This document shows positions 8,833-17,650 of a stretch of DNA of 64,000 bases, piece by piece (position 1 is the stretch's first letter; every line of letters begins with the position of its first letter). The stretch comes from an endosymbiont of Galathealinum brachiosum (GTDB lineage: Bacteria > Pseudomonadota > Gammaproteobacteria > SZUA-229), in NCBI GenBank assembly GCA_003349885.1, contig QFXC01000007.1:197475-261474 (forward strand). The letters are read 5' to 3'. A program made the translations under genes and the position numbers. The notes beneath the pieces were generated by a model. The model did not search any database. It saw nothing but the letters and a program-made list of their open reading frames with translations, and had not been told where the DNA came from.

Positions 8833-11598
8833 ATGAAATCGAGAGTGTCATCTTTGTTAAGTAAAGCAGGTATTGCATCAACACTGCTTCTAAGTTCTAT
8901 AATTATTGGTTGTAGCGGAAGCAGTAGCAGTACTCCTCCGCCCCCATCAACTACATTGAGTGGTGTAGCAGCAGCAGGTGCACCGATAATAGGTACCGTT
9001 ATAATTAAAGGAGCTTTAGGTAATACTAATTCAGCCCTTATTGAAGCAGACGGTAGTTATGATGTCGATGTAACAGGCTTAACTGCTCCTTATCGTTTAC
9101 GTGCCCAGGGCTCTGTAGGTGGCCGTCAATATAAACTGCACTCTTACGCTATTGAGTCTGATGTTGGTGGTACGGTAAATATTACGCCATTTACTGACCT
9201 GATTATTGCTAATGTGGCCGGTCAGATTGCTGAAACTTTCTTTGACCAGGCACAACAGATTAATCCACTGGATGAAACAATTATTGAAGAACAGGAAGCA
9301 GAATTGCAGGCTAAATTACAGGATGTATTTAATGCTGTAGGTGTAGGTACAGCCATCGATCTACTAAGAACTACTTTTAGTGCAGATCACTCTGGTTTAG
9401 ATGCCGCTCTTGATATTGTTAGAGTAGAACAAACATCAGCAAATATTGTAACTATCACTAACCTTGTTGAAAATACATCAATTACTGATGATGTAACTGA
9501 TACTACAGATAATACTGAGACCTTGACAGTTACAGATCCTGTCGCTTTGCAAACCACAGCAACAGATACCCAGCAAATAGCAGCTCTGTTTGATGCATTT
9601 TCTGCAGCTTACGCAACCGGCCTGCCAACAGGTAGTACACTGACTGCGGTTGAGAATACCTTTGCAACTGACTTCCTGGAAGATGGTTATAATAAATCAT
9701 TATTCTTAACTGAAATTACAACTGATCCCGAAATGATTGGTTCAATATTCAGCGGCATTGTTGTCTCCAACCTGGATTCAATTGCAGGTACGGCTGAGGT
9801 AACATTTAGCTGGGGTGCCAATGGAGTTCTGGAACCAGAGCCTGAAACATGGTTTGTGGCTAAAGATGCAACTCTGGGCTGGCAGTTCCGTGGTGATCAG
9901 AGAATTGTAGAGACTTACTTCTCTTTCCACTGTAATGACTATGATGGTTTTGTAGCTGATAACCCTAATGGCTGGACTTGTGGTATTAACACTCAGTACT
10001 GGGATGAAGACCCAACGGTTAATCCAGGTGGTACAGTGATTGCCTCTGGTACAGTAAGAATTCTGGATGCTAACACTCAGGCGCAAAAAGCCATTATTTA
10101 TCTGGGCACACCAGCAGGTAGTACAGCTGGTAACGTTCAGGTGTATAACGAAGCTAATCAAGGCTTTCAAGGTGATTACAGAGAGCTAGCAAATAACACA
10201 GGTGGTACTGATCCATCAATATTTGCAGTAGGTGATATTATTGAATACGCCTTATACACAGCTGATCTGGATATTTCAACACCAGCCTCTCCTGCGGTAG
10301 TGGGTATACCTGTTGCTACTTACACAGATACACTGGCGTTTTTACCTAACCCAACTACATGGTCAGATAGTTCAAATAAAATGCCTACGGCAACATCAGC
10401 AACTCAATCTGCAATTCAGGGTTATAGCACTGGTAATAATTTAACCATTGGCTGGGATCTGTCTGCAGGTACACGTATTGAAGAAGTTCTGGTAAGAATT
10501 ACAGACTCGGCGGGTGATCAAGTTGAAGTCTGGGACTGGATGTTTGGCTCTACGGCGACATCAGTAACTTACTCAGCTGCTTCTCTTGATACATCAGCTT
10601 TATTGCAGACTGATACTGCCTATGAGCTAAGAGTTCGCATTTATGCCCAGGATGAAGTGAATGGTCAGTCTCATTCTAAAGATTATGCGTATAACATTGC
10701 CGGTCCAGCAGCACAGGATGGTTCAGGCATTGCATGTGATCCAACTGGTGTAACTACTCTGGCAGAGTTTGAAACCATTATGGATGCCTGTGGCACAGTT
10801 ACCCCTATGGTTGCTAACGATCTTGCGGGTAACTCTTATACCTTTGTTGCTGCAACTAATGAAGTAACTACATTTAATCTGGATGGATCTACTGGTTCAT
10901 TCACGAATGATGGTGGTAATACGGCTATTCCATTGACCTGGTCGATTGATTCTCGTGGTTACCTGACGGTTAATTACACAGTACCTAATGTAGGCACATT
11001 CTTTGATGTCATGGCGGCTTACGGTGTAGATACTTCAACTGGTGGACTGATGGTTCGTGCTTTCACTAATGAAAATAATTCCACATTCTCAGAAATTATT
11101 ATTCCTGTGGGTGGTGGTTCTTCTACATCACTGACCTGTGGTTATTCTACACCCTGGGATGATGTTGCTGATGAACCTTCATCGTTTAACAGTTATGATG
11201 ATTTCCTGACTGTAGTAGCTGATTGTGGTGGAGCATCGCCGACAACAACTGCTGATATTATTGGTACATGGACTGATACATGGACTGATGGCAGTACAGG
11301 TGCACTAATAGTAGTAACAATGGTGTTTAATGGCGATGGAAGTACTGGTACATACTCCGAAACAGCAGATGGTGTTCCTTTAGTAAATGGCAGTGGTTCA
11401 TTTACATGGTCTGTAGCTAATAACCTTCTTACAGTTAATGTTGCTGGTGTATTTATGGAAGTAACAGCTGTAACTGCAAGTGGTATGGTTCATTACGCAG
11501 AAGATGCAGAATGGTCGACACCATCAGATTTAAGTATTAGCAATACAGCAACACTAGATGGTGAAATCTGGAACGGTAATTACGTTAAACAGCCGTAG
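8833..11598 (+). CDS. Large multi-domain lipoprotein of unknown function
   Basis: 921 residues. A lipoprotein signal ends at the lipobox-like SIIIGC (Cys27), followed by a Ser-rich and PPPP linker. A carboxypeptidase-regulatory-like beta domain comes next (about 40-130: LSGVAAAGAPIIGTVIIKG, then TPFTDLIIANVAG), as in other gammaproteobacterial lipoproteins. The middle is an acidic beta-rich region. The last 290 residues contain two related segments (about 632-745 and 766-905), each with an EF/DF-x-DACG-like start, a DGSTG turn and a TWS...LTVN strand. Composition is strongly acidic, fitting an exposed protein. ATG follows AAGGGAACG. It lies between the two copies of the XRE-type regulator and has its own terminator. 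Confidence 0.8.
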   Translation: MKSRVSSLLSKAGIASTLLLSSIIIGCSGSSSSTPPPPSTTLSGVAAAGAPIIGTVIIKGALGNTNSALIEADGSYDVDVTGLTAPYRLRAQGSVGGRQYKLHSYAIESDVGGTVNITPFTDLIIANVAGQIAETFFDQAQQINPLDETIIEEQEAELQAKLQDVFNAVGVGTAIDLLRTTFSADHSGLDAALDIVRVEQTSANIVTITNLVENTSITDDVTDTTDNTETLTVTDPVALQTTATDTQQIAALFDAFSAAYATGLPTGSTLTAVENTFATDFLEDGYNKSLFLTEITTDPEMIGSIFSGIVVSNLDSIAGTAEVTFSWGANGVLEPEPETWFVAKDATLGWQFRGDQRIVETYFSFHCNDYDGFVADNPNGWTCGINTQYWDEDPTVNPGGTVIASGTVRILDANTQAQKAIIYLGTPAGSTAGNVQVYNEANQGFQGDYRELANNTGGTDPSIFAVGDIIEYALYTADLDISTPASPAVVGIPVATYTDTLAFLPNPTTWSDSSNKMPTATSATQSAIQGYSTGNNLTIGWDLSAGTRIEEVLVRITDSAGDQVEVWDWMFGSTATSVTYSAASLDTSALLQTDTAYELRVRIYAQDEVNGQSHSKDYAYNIAGPAAQDGSGIACDPTGVTTLAEFETIMDACGTVTPMVANDLAGNSYTFVAATNEVTTFNLDGSTGSFTNDGGNTAIPLTWSIDSRGYLTVNYTVPNVGTFFDVMAAYGVDTSTGGLMVRAFTNENNSTFSEIIIPVGGGSSTSLTCGYSTPWDDVADEPSSFNSYDDFLTVVADCGGASPTTTADIIGTWTDTWTDGSTGALIVVTMVFNGDGSTGTYSETADGVPLVNGSGSFTWSVANNLLTVNVAGVFMEVTAVTASGMVHYAEDAEWSTPSDLSISNTATLDGEIWNGNYVKQP

Positions 11599-11638
11599 AC
11601 CAAGTATTAAGAAATTTTGATATTTGGTATGACTAGAT

Positions 11639-11669
11639 AAAAAGCCACCCACATGGGTGGCTTTTTTTT
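11639..11669 (+). terminator. Intrinsic terminator after the large lipoprotein gene
   Basis: AAAGCCACCC and GGGTGGCTTT form a near-perfect stem around ACAT, followed by eight T. It is a textbook plus-strand terminator placed about 40 bases after the lipoprotein stop codon. Confidence 0.95.
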
Positions 11670-12012
11670 AAAATAATAAAAGTTCTATACACAAGAAATA
11701 TCAGAAATAGATGATGACTAATCCCACTCTTAAACTCAACGTAATTACTTTGACTATGACATTATCAGCCTCCCAAGCAAATTACTAATATAAGGCACAT
11801 GGCCGACGCGGCTCGGTCAACTCGCAACTCAGACACCTCAACAAATCTGTGAAGCAACCAGTATTGCGGTTGCTGATACGAATAAAGAAATGCCTGAAGG
11901 TCAATAAGCTGGTTGAAAATGGTATTACTATAAAAGCAAATGCAAAAAAGCTCTTTAAGTGTTTCCCTGGCTGAGCTGAAAATGCTGAAGAAAGCGGATT
12001 CGCAGAAAATTT
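11670..12012. other. Non-coding stretch upstream of the regulator copy
   Basis: About 340 bases with no credible gene. Short frames around 11800-11960 (one starts ATGGCCGACGCGGCTCGG and stops after 17 codons) are not recognisable. An in-frame stop at 11986-11988 blocks the frame of the regulator copy that follows. It may hold scrambled remains of the missing regulator N-terminus, but alignment by eye is not convincing. Confidence 0.4.
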
Positions 12013-12570
12013 ACCTACCTGTCCCAGTTGTATAAAAAATCACAACAATACATTAACCAACTGAGTCGGGAACAGGAAAAAGAACTGGTCGCCAATGAAA
12101 AACTACTATTGATTGCTGTCAGCGTTCGCAACCGATTAAGTTTTAACGACATGATCACAAATTATGAAATTTCTGAAACCGAATGCATTCAGTATTTAGC
12201 TAAACTCGATAAGCTAAAAATCATCGATTTGTTACCAAACAATAGAATTAAATTACGCATAGATGATGGCTTCAGCTGGTTAAAAAATGGCCCGATAGAG
12301 CAGTTTTTTGAAAAACAGATACAGGCACAGTTTTTAAAATCCACCTTTAATGGCGACTGTGAAAAACGAAAGTTTCTATTTGGTTTATTAAGTGAGTCAT
12401 CGATACAGGTACTGATGAAAAAGATTACTACACTATCGAATGAATTTTCTGAACTGCATCGTCAGGATTCAGCATTACCTTTAGATAAACGTCATAATAT
12501 CGGTTTTATGCTAGCACTTCGCCCCTGGGAACTGGAGAAATTTCAGTCTTTTATAAAAAAAATTGATTAA
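12013..12570 (+). pseudogene. 5'-truncated second copy of the XRE-type regulator
   Basis: The peptide runs LSQLYKKSQQYINQLSREQE to ALRPWELEKFQSFIKKID and matches residues about 67-245 of the 6966-7709 regulator nearly throughout, with roughly nine bases in ten identical by eye. Homology begins at the LTDLFQLY position of the parent. The HTH-coding part is absent, an in-frame stop occurs at 11986-11988, and no ATG precedes the conserved part, only a TTG at 12028. Many differences are third-position changes, so the copy may have been under protein-level selection. If translated it would be a C-terminal-domain-only protein of about 180 residues. Confidence 0.75.
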
Positions 12571-12727
12571 TATAACAATCGGTTTAGGGAAGAGAAAATA
12601 AATTTTCTTAAGTTCTGCTAACACCTGCGGATTTAACCGGTCAATGCAACATCTATTCTCTAAATCCAGTCATTTAGACATTTATTTCTATTTTCTAAAA
12701 ACCATTAAAAGCAGTCGTTTGTAAAAC

Positions 12728-12760
12728 AAAAAAGCCCACTAAAAATTAGCAGGCTTTCTA
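12728..12760 (-). terminator. Intrinsic terminator of the first PEP-CTERM gene
   Basis: On the minus strand AAAGCC...GGCTTT and an inner CTAA...TTAG stem form a hairpin followed by TTTTTTGTTTT. It lies about 20 bases after the stop of the gene at 12782-13486. Confidence 0.8.
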
Positions 12761-12781
12761 AAATCAAAATGGATTTAACTT

Positions 12782-13486
12782 TTATGCTTTCTTACGTCTT
12801 GCAAAACCTACCAATCCAACTAAACCAGAACCAAATAACCAAACAGCTGCAGGCACTGGCACAGTACTTACTGCACCGAAGGTTCCTTCAAAGTTGTCAA
12901 TAATATAACGCTGACCACCCATATCACTTGTATTAAAGTCTAATAGAGCATATGCAGCCTCACCTGAAAATGATACGTTTACAATCCCTTCAGCAAAAAT
13001 ACTTTCTGGTACGCCGAACTCATTTATAGGCATGCCGAACTCATCAACTGGCATTTGAGTGAATATTGCATTTTGGAATCCAGTCGTTAGAAGATTGTTG
13101 TTAGTATCATATACTGAAATCGCACCCCACGCGTCTAGTGATGATGGCATTGTTGGGTCAAAATTGTTAAATTCACTAACAGCAAAACTAAAATTTAAAG
13201 ATCCAGTAGCTCCACTTAAAAAATCAACTCTGATGTCTGGATTGAGAAGTGTAGATCCTTCAAGACCAGGTTCATTTATATACAGTTGCGCAGGCCCAGG
13301 TCCAATTACATTAAATCCAGTAATATCAGTTGTAGAAAACACGACATCACTATTACCATCACTATCTGAATCATAGGAATAAGTGGTAGATCCTGTAACT
13401 GCGTCATCAAATGTAATAAGAGCTGCACTTACATTAGTTGATAATATTAAAGCTGTAGTTGCTGATGCTAGTTTCCAAAATTTCAT
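12782..13486 (-). CDS. PEP-CTERM sorting-domain protein
   Basis: 234 residues with a signal peptide (1-21, cleaved after VSA) and a typical exosortase recognition tail: VPVPAAVWLFGSGLVGLVGF followed by ARRKKA. The body is rich in Asp, Asn, Gly and Phe and predicted beta, like many PEP-CTERM exoproteins. An internal near-repeat DEFGMPINEFGVP is present around residue 150. PEP-CTERM proteins are cut by an exosortase and exported to the envelope or biofilm matrix; no exosortase is in the window. AAAGGA precedes the ATG. Separate transcript from the second PEP-CTERM gene. Confidence 0.9.
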   Translation of the reverse strand: MKFWKLASATTALILSTNVSAALITFDDAVTGSTTYSYDSDSDGNSDVVFSTTDITGFNVIGPGPAQLYINEPGLEGSTLLNPDIRVDFLSGATGSLNFSFAVSEFNNFDPTMPSSLDAWGAISVYDTNNNLLTTGFQNAIFTQMPVDEFGMPINEFGVPESIFAEGIVNVSFSGEAAYALLDFNTSDMGGQRYIIDNFEGTFGAVSTVPVPAAVWLFGSGLVGLVGFARRKKA

Positions 13487-13931
13487 TTATCATTTTCCTT
13501 TATACATTTTATTAGTTTTTATTAATAAAAAATAAGCAAGCAATATTCATACCCATCTTATAACCTACTGTTTTTGTTTAATAATATGCAAGGACAATGG
13601 TATTGATGATTAATTACTGTAAAAGAGTACGACATAAACAATATATATTTTAGGAAATTACTGCTTTGAAGAAATTATGTTTGATTCCATAGAAATAAGT
13701 AAAATTCAGCTTATAGCTACTTCCTGCTACCCAACAGAATATTTTCAAGTTCTGCTATCGATTCATGCGATACAATTTATTGAATTATTATTTGCGGACA
13801 AAAGTGGACATTGTTTTTATAGAAAAAGCGTAAAAATGTCCAGACCATGCCCGACAGTTTTTTACAGAAAAACAATCATATAACCTGATACTGATGAGTA
13901 ATTACACCCTAAAGCAGAAATTGGAGACAAT
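13487..13931. other. Non-coding stretch between the two PEP-CTERM genes
   Basis: About 445 bases without a convincing gene. A plus-strand frame at 13677-13883 has no recognisable product. An inverted repeat, TGGACATT at 13805-13812 with AATGTCCA at 13835-13842, is the only structure I see. The promoter of the 12782-13486 gene should lie near 13490-13560. Confidence 0.5.
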
Positions 13932-13959
13932 AAAAAAGACGGCTAAAAAGCCGCCTTTA
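13932..13959 (-). terminator. Intrinsic terminator of the second PEP-CTERM gene
   Basis: On the minus strand AAAGGCGGCTTTTTAGCCGTC folds into a CGGCT/AGCCG stem (with flanking AAAG/CTTT) and is followed by TTTTTTA. It is positioned 22 bases after the stop codon of 13981-14763. Confidence 0.8.
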
Positions 13960-13980
13960 ATATAATCACTAATTTAAACT

Positions 13981-14763
13981 TTAAGCTGTTTTACGTCTAG
14001 CAAAACCAAATAAACCTAACAAACCAGAGCCAAACAACCATAAAGCAGCTGGTACAGGAACAGGGGTAATACTCGTTGCTACATTTTGTGTCATATTAAT
14101 GTCTATATTATAAAGACCGGCAGCCAGAGCAATACTTACATTATCACTCGTATTTAATGTTGCAGAACCATCATTCGGGCCAACACCAACAAACATACTC
14201 GCTGCGGCATAACTATCTAACAGGTTTATACCACTACCAGATTCATACAAACCCAGATCAAAACTAAAATTAGCCAACCCTGTATCCTGGTTAGACGTTA
14301 AAATATCCAGATAATAATTAACGTCAAAATCAAACATAACCGTGCCAGCACTTGCTACATTAAGCATGCCCGTCATAGAATTGCTGGACATTGCGCTACC
14401 ACCAGTACCACTATCCGAATATATTTCAGCTATTGCAGCTGCAGAACCACCAGCACCATTTAAATCGGTACTTGTTATTATTGAATCACTGTATGTATAA
14501 CCTGAGGTCTGCCCATGAGATAAAAAGCTATCCTCATATGAGCAATTGATACATGAACCCGGCGCATTTAATGAATCACCATTCGCTAAGACGGTTGTTC
14601 CGTCAATTGCAATATTCTGACTAAATGTCCAGCCTGATACCGTACCACCTGATACTGTAAAGTTATCAATTGAGGTTGTTGATATTGCATAGGTTGACGC
14701 ATTAACAGCCACAGGGGATGCAAGCGTTAATACAAACGCTGTAAATAATACTGGTTTAAACAT
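13981..14763 (-). CDS. PEP-CTERM sorting-domain protein
   Basis: 260 residues: signal peptide 1-22 (cleaved near VNAS), a Ser/Gly/Asp-rich beta-type body, and the tail VPVPAALWLFGSGLLGLFGF plus ARRKTA. Two cysteines form a CINC motif (residues about 71-74). The last 25 codons are very like those of the neighbour at 12782, while the bodies are unrelated, as usual for PEP-CTERM proteins that share only the sorting signal. AAGGGA precedes the ATG. Function beyond surface or extracellular location is unknown. Confidence 0.9.
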   Translation of the reverse strand: MFKPVLFTAFVLTLASPVAVNASTYAISTTSIDNFTVSGGTVSGWTFSQNIAIDGTTVLANGDSLNAPGSCINCSYEDSFLSHGQTSGYTYSDSIITSTDLNGAGGSAAAIAEIYSDSGTGGSAMSSNSMTGMLNVASAGTVMFDFDVNYYLDILTSNQDTGLANFSFDLGLYESGSGINLLDSYAAASMFVGVGPNDGSATLNTSDNVSIALAAGLYNIDINMTQNVATSITPVPVPAALWLFGSGLLGLFGFARRKTA

Positions 14764-14952
14764 TTTAAAAAGTCCCTTAACGTTCTATATTTATTAGAAT
14801 TTAACTTTGCCCACGTGAGCCTTAATACAGCACCCACATAATAATACGTTGGATAGTACCAAATACATCTACTTCAATAAGTGATATATAATACATAAAA
14901 CAGTCTAATTTAATTTATTCTGATACAAATTAAATTAAAGCAAAAATCATTA

Positions 14953-14979
14953 TTGATATTTCGCAATTTTCTATATAAT
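14953..14979 (+). promoter_or_regulatory. Possible sigma-70 promoter for the PstS-like/cyclase pair
   Basis: TTGATA at 14953-14958 and TATAAT at 14974-14979 with a 15-base spacer, shorter than the ideal 17. It is about 114 bases before the ATG at 15093 and is the best promoter-like pair in the 329-base gap between the divergent genes. Nothing else is recognisable in that gap. Confidence 0.4.
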
Positions 14980-15092
14980 CCCCATATAGAAAGAGCTTCT
15001 AGTTAGACTATAGAAATAACCTAACATCTCACCTACTAACTGAATACACACCGTCCTTCTAAAGAAACTAACGAGTTATTATTTTTACTTAT

Positions 15093-15902
15093 ATGCATCA
15101 TCATAGTATTCCACGTCATCAATACCGTAAATTCTATATTTCGAGTATATTTTTTCTGTTTTCAAGCATGCTAAGCAACAGCTATGCGAATGAAACCCAC
15201 CCTGTAATGGGGGCAGGTCCATCAACCACTGTTGCTGAACTATTTTTCAAGCATTTTTCATTAAAACCTGTAGCTCAAAATTATTCGTTTATCGTTGAAT
15301 CACGCTCGATCAAACATGCAGGTGGTATCAAAGCATCAGGAGAATACCTCTTTGGACGTACAGGTCGACCACTAAATAAAAAAGAAAAAGAGCTAAATAA
15401 GCACGAAATCATAATTGCCCGTATCCCCCTGTCATTTGTAACAGGCAAAAACACAGGTGTTAATCACATTACCCTGAAACAACTAAAAAGCATCTATAGT
15501 CGTAAAACCACTAACTGGGGTCAATTAGGCGGAAACAATTCAGAAATCATACTTGCCGGCAGAGAGCCTACTGAAGCAGCTTACAGCGCCTTAAAACATG
15601 ACCATCCCTTTTTAAATCAAGTTGCATTTGATCAGATACTCACGCGTGACCATCAACTCGTCAATTTCATCAAGTCAACCAGCGGTGACTATGCTATAGG
15701 CTTTGGAGCTCAATCTAATTTTGATACTTCCTACTTATTAAAAGTCGATGATTTCAACAGCGGCCTCAGTTTAGGCCTTGTCTATGACACTAAAAACATG
15801 AATCACCCTGTTGTAAAAGCCGCCATTGATTTTTCCAGAAGTGATACGTGGCGCGAACTGGTAACAGCGCATGATTTTTTACCTCCAGAAATTCATAAAT
15901 AA
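15093..15902 (+). CDS. PstS-like periplasmic binding protein
   Basis: 269 residues with an N-terminal signal segment (hydrophobic 17-30, likely cleaved after SYA). The body resembles type-2 periplasmic phosphate-binding proteins: GAGPSTTVAELFF near the start, ITLKQLKSIYSRKTTNWGQLGG in the middle and a C-terminal lobe. There is no permease or ATPase nearby. Its TAA overlaps the ATG of the diguanylate cyclase (TAATG), which suggests it serves as the ligand-sensing partner of that membrane enzyme rather than in uptake. The ligand could be phosphate or another oxyanion; this is inferred from fold only. Confidence 0.8.
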   Translation: MHHHSIPRHQYRKFYISSIFFLFSSMLSNSYANETHPVMGAGPSTTVAELFFKHFSLKPVAQNYSFIVESRSIKHAGGIKASGEYLFGRTGRPLNKKEKELNKHEIIIARIPLSFVTGKNTGVNHITLKQLKSIYSRKTTNWGQLGGNNSEIILAGREPTEAAYSALKHDHPFLNQVAFDQILTRDHQLVNFIKSTSGDYAIGFGAQSNFDTSYLLKVDDFNSGLSLGLVYDTKNMNHPVVKAAIDFSRSDTWRELVTAHDFLPPEIHK

Positions 15903-17353
15903 TGATAAAAAAAATAGACCTCACATCGCAGTTTATCTTCTACATCGCAATCATCCTGATAGGTGTTATCGGGTCAATGAATTTCTGGTTTTATCACGAC
16001 CATACAAAACACCTGACTGAAACACTTGAAAATAAAGCCGTTGCCAAACTAGATTTTCTTGCATCATCTACCGGTTATTACCTTAAGCACTTTGAAAACG
16101 AACTAATTTTAGAATTAGGTAAAGAGACAATGCTGACAGATCATAATGTCATTTTTCTCTCCATAAAAGATACTGACGGAAAAATTCTATTTGAAAAAGG
16201 CAATCCTAAACAGAAAGACAGTCGAGTTTTTTTTAGAAAAATAACTAAAGATAGCAATGAATTTGGCAGCCTGACTATTTCACTCGATATTAAACAGTTA
16301 ATAATAAACCAACGTTATACGATGTATTATACCATTGGCCTGATGGTTATTTCCGTATCCCTCATTGGTGGAATGATTTACCTTTTCTATAGAAAAAAAA
16401 TCCTCCATAAGATTAATATAATTAATCGAGAAAAAGATTTTCTTCGCCATGAGCATGATTTTTTTATGTCGATTATCAATACTGCCAGCAATATGGTTAT
16501 TGTACTCGATAGATATGGTTACATCATGCTGGTGAATCAGACATGTGCTACAACATTGGGAAACACCTTAGACGAACTAACAGAAAAACATATTACTTCA
16601 ATTCTGGATATAGACTGTGGTGGACAAAAACTGAAATCGATCACTCTATCTGATGTGGAAAGTAATTTTGAATCATTTTCTGAAAACCTTATATGCAAAG
16701 ACTGTAAAACACTGCTGAACCTGAATGACACAGAAATTCACATTGAATGGAAATTCAGTAAAACATCTGAAAAAAATGGACAGGTTAAGTTTCTAACTGG
16801 TACAGGTATTGATATCACTCATCAACACCAAAAACAATTAGAGCTTAGTCATCGCGCACATTACGACCATCTGACCTTGTTACCTAACCGAATTCTTTTT
16901 AACGATCGAATTCAGGAATCATTTAAACAGGCCAGACGCAGCAATGCACTATTTGCCGTACTCTTTATAGATCTCGATAATTTTAAACCGATCAATGATA
17001 AATACGGGCATGAAGCTGGTGACCTGGTACTTAAAACTGTTGCACAACGAATGCAGTCTACGATTCGGGAGCTGGATACAGTTGCTCGATTTGGAGGAGA
17101 TGAGTTCGGTATGTTAGTGCTTGATATAAAAAACAGAGAAAACATCACTCAATTAACAGAAAAATTACTACGTGTTATTTCCGATCCGATCACATATGGC
17201 GAGAAGATGCTAAATATTAGTGCCAGCATAGGTATCACCTTTTACAATAATGAAATAAAGGATACTAAAGAGCTAATTAATCAGGCGGATACTGCTATGT
17301 ATGAAGCGAAAAGATCAGGACGAAATAAATACTGCTATTTTAAATTAACCTGA
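15902..17353 (+). CDS. Membrane PAS-GGDEF diguanylate cyclase
   Basis: 483 residues. Two membrane helices (about 11-31 and 141-163) enclose a roughly 110-residue periplasmic sensor domain. A PAS domain (about 186-305) follows, then a GGDEF domain (about 312-483). The active-site motif is intact, ARFGGDEF (398-402), and a classic inhibitory I-site RELD (389-392) lies five residues before it, so product inhibition is expected. It makes c-di-GMP from two GTP. Translational coupling to the upstream PstS-like protein suggests a periplasmic signal controls cyclase activity. Confidence 0.93.
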   Translation: MIKKIDLTSQFIFYIAIILIGVIGSMNFWFYHDHTKHLTETLENKAVAKLDFLASSTGYYLKHFENELILELGKETMLTDHNVIFLSIKDTDGKILFEKGNPKQKDSRVFFRKITKDSNEFGSLTISLDIKQLIINQRYTMYYTIGLMVISVSLIGGMIYLFYRKKILHKINIINREKDFLRHEHDFFMSIINTASNMVIVLDRYGYIMLVNQTCATTLGNTLDELTEKHITSILDIDCGGQKLKSITLSDVESNFESFSENLICKDCKTLLNLNDTEIHIEWKFSKTSEKNGQVKFLTGTGIDITHQHQKQLELSHRAHYDHLTLLPNRILFNDRIQESFKQARRSNALFAVLFIDLDNFKPINDKYGHEAGDLVLKTVAQRMQSTIRELDTVARFGGDEFGMLVLDIKNRENITQLTEKLLRVISDPITYGEKMLNISASIGITFYNNEIKDTKELINQADTAMYEAKRSGRNKYCYFKLT

Positions 17354-17650
17354 TATTATGAATGGCACTGAAATCAAAATCAATTAACACAAAAAAGTAA
17401 TATCCCTCCATATAAAACATCTATTTTGATACAGGAAAATATATTCTTCATCAATAGAAAAAAACCATACTCAACTATCAAATTTTTCTGTCTTTACTTC
17501 TTATGAAAAACATTCTAACTTTTCAAACATAGGGTAATTAACTAGCCACCAGTTAATAGCTTTCTGAGATGACATAATATTTGCTTTTAAATACATCTTA
17601 TTTCGCATAAAACTCTTTTTTGATACTCAGAAGCTAAGATAAACACATTC

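Noticed and set aside
9778-10170. 130-codon minus-strand frame within the large lipoprotein gene
   Set aside because: It is antisense to a strongly supported gene and its Cys/Thr/Ile-rich peptide resembles no protein family.
13805-13842. Inverted repeat TGGACATT/AATGTCCA as a possible insertion-sequence end
   Set aside because: No transposase remnant, no second end and no target duplication were found nearby.
13677-13883. Plus-strand frame of 68 codons between the PEP-CTERM genes
   Set aside because: No ribosome binding site, no recognisable features, and AT-rich random-like composition.
17537-17557. Inverted repeat ATTAACT/AGTTAAT upstream of lplT
   Set aside because: Seven-base arms of low complexity are expected by chance in AT-rich DNA and no T-run follows.
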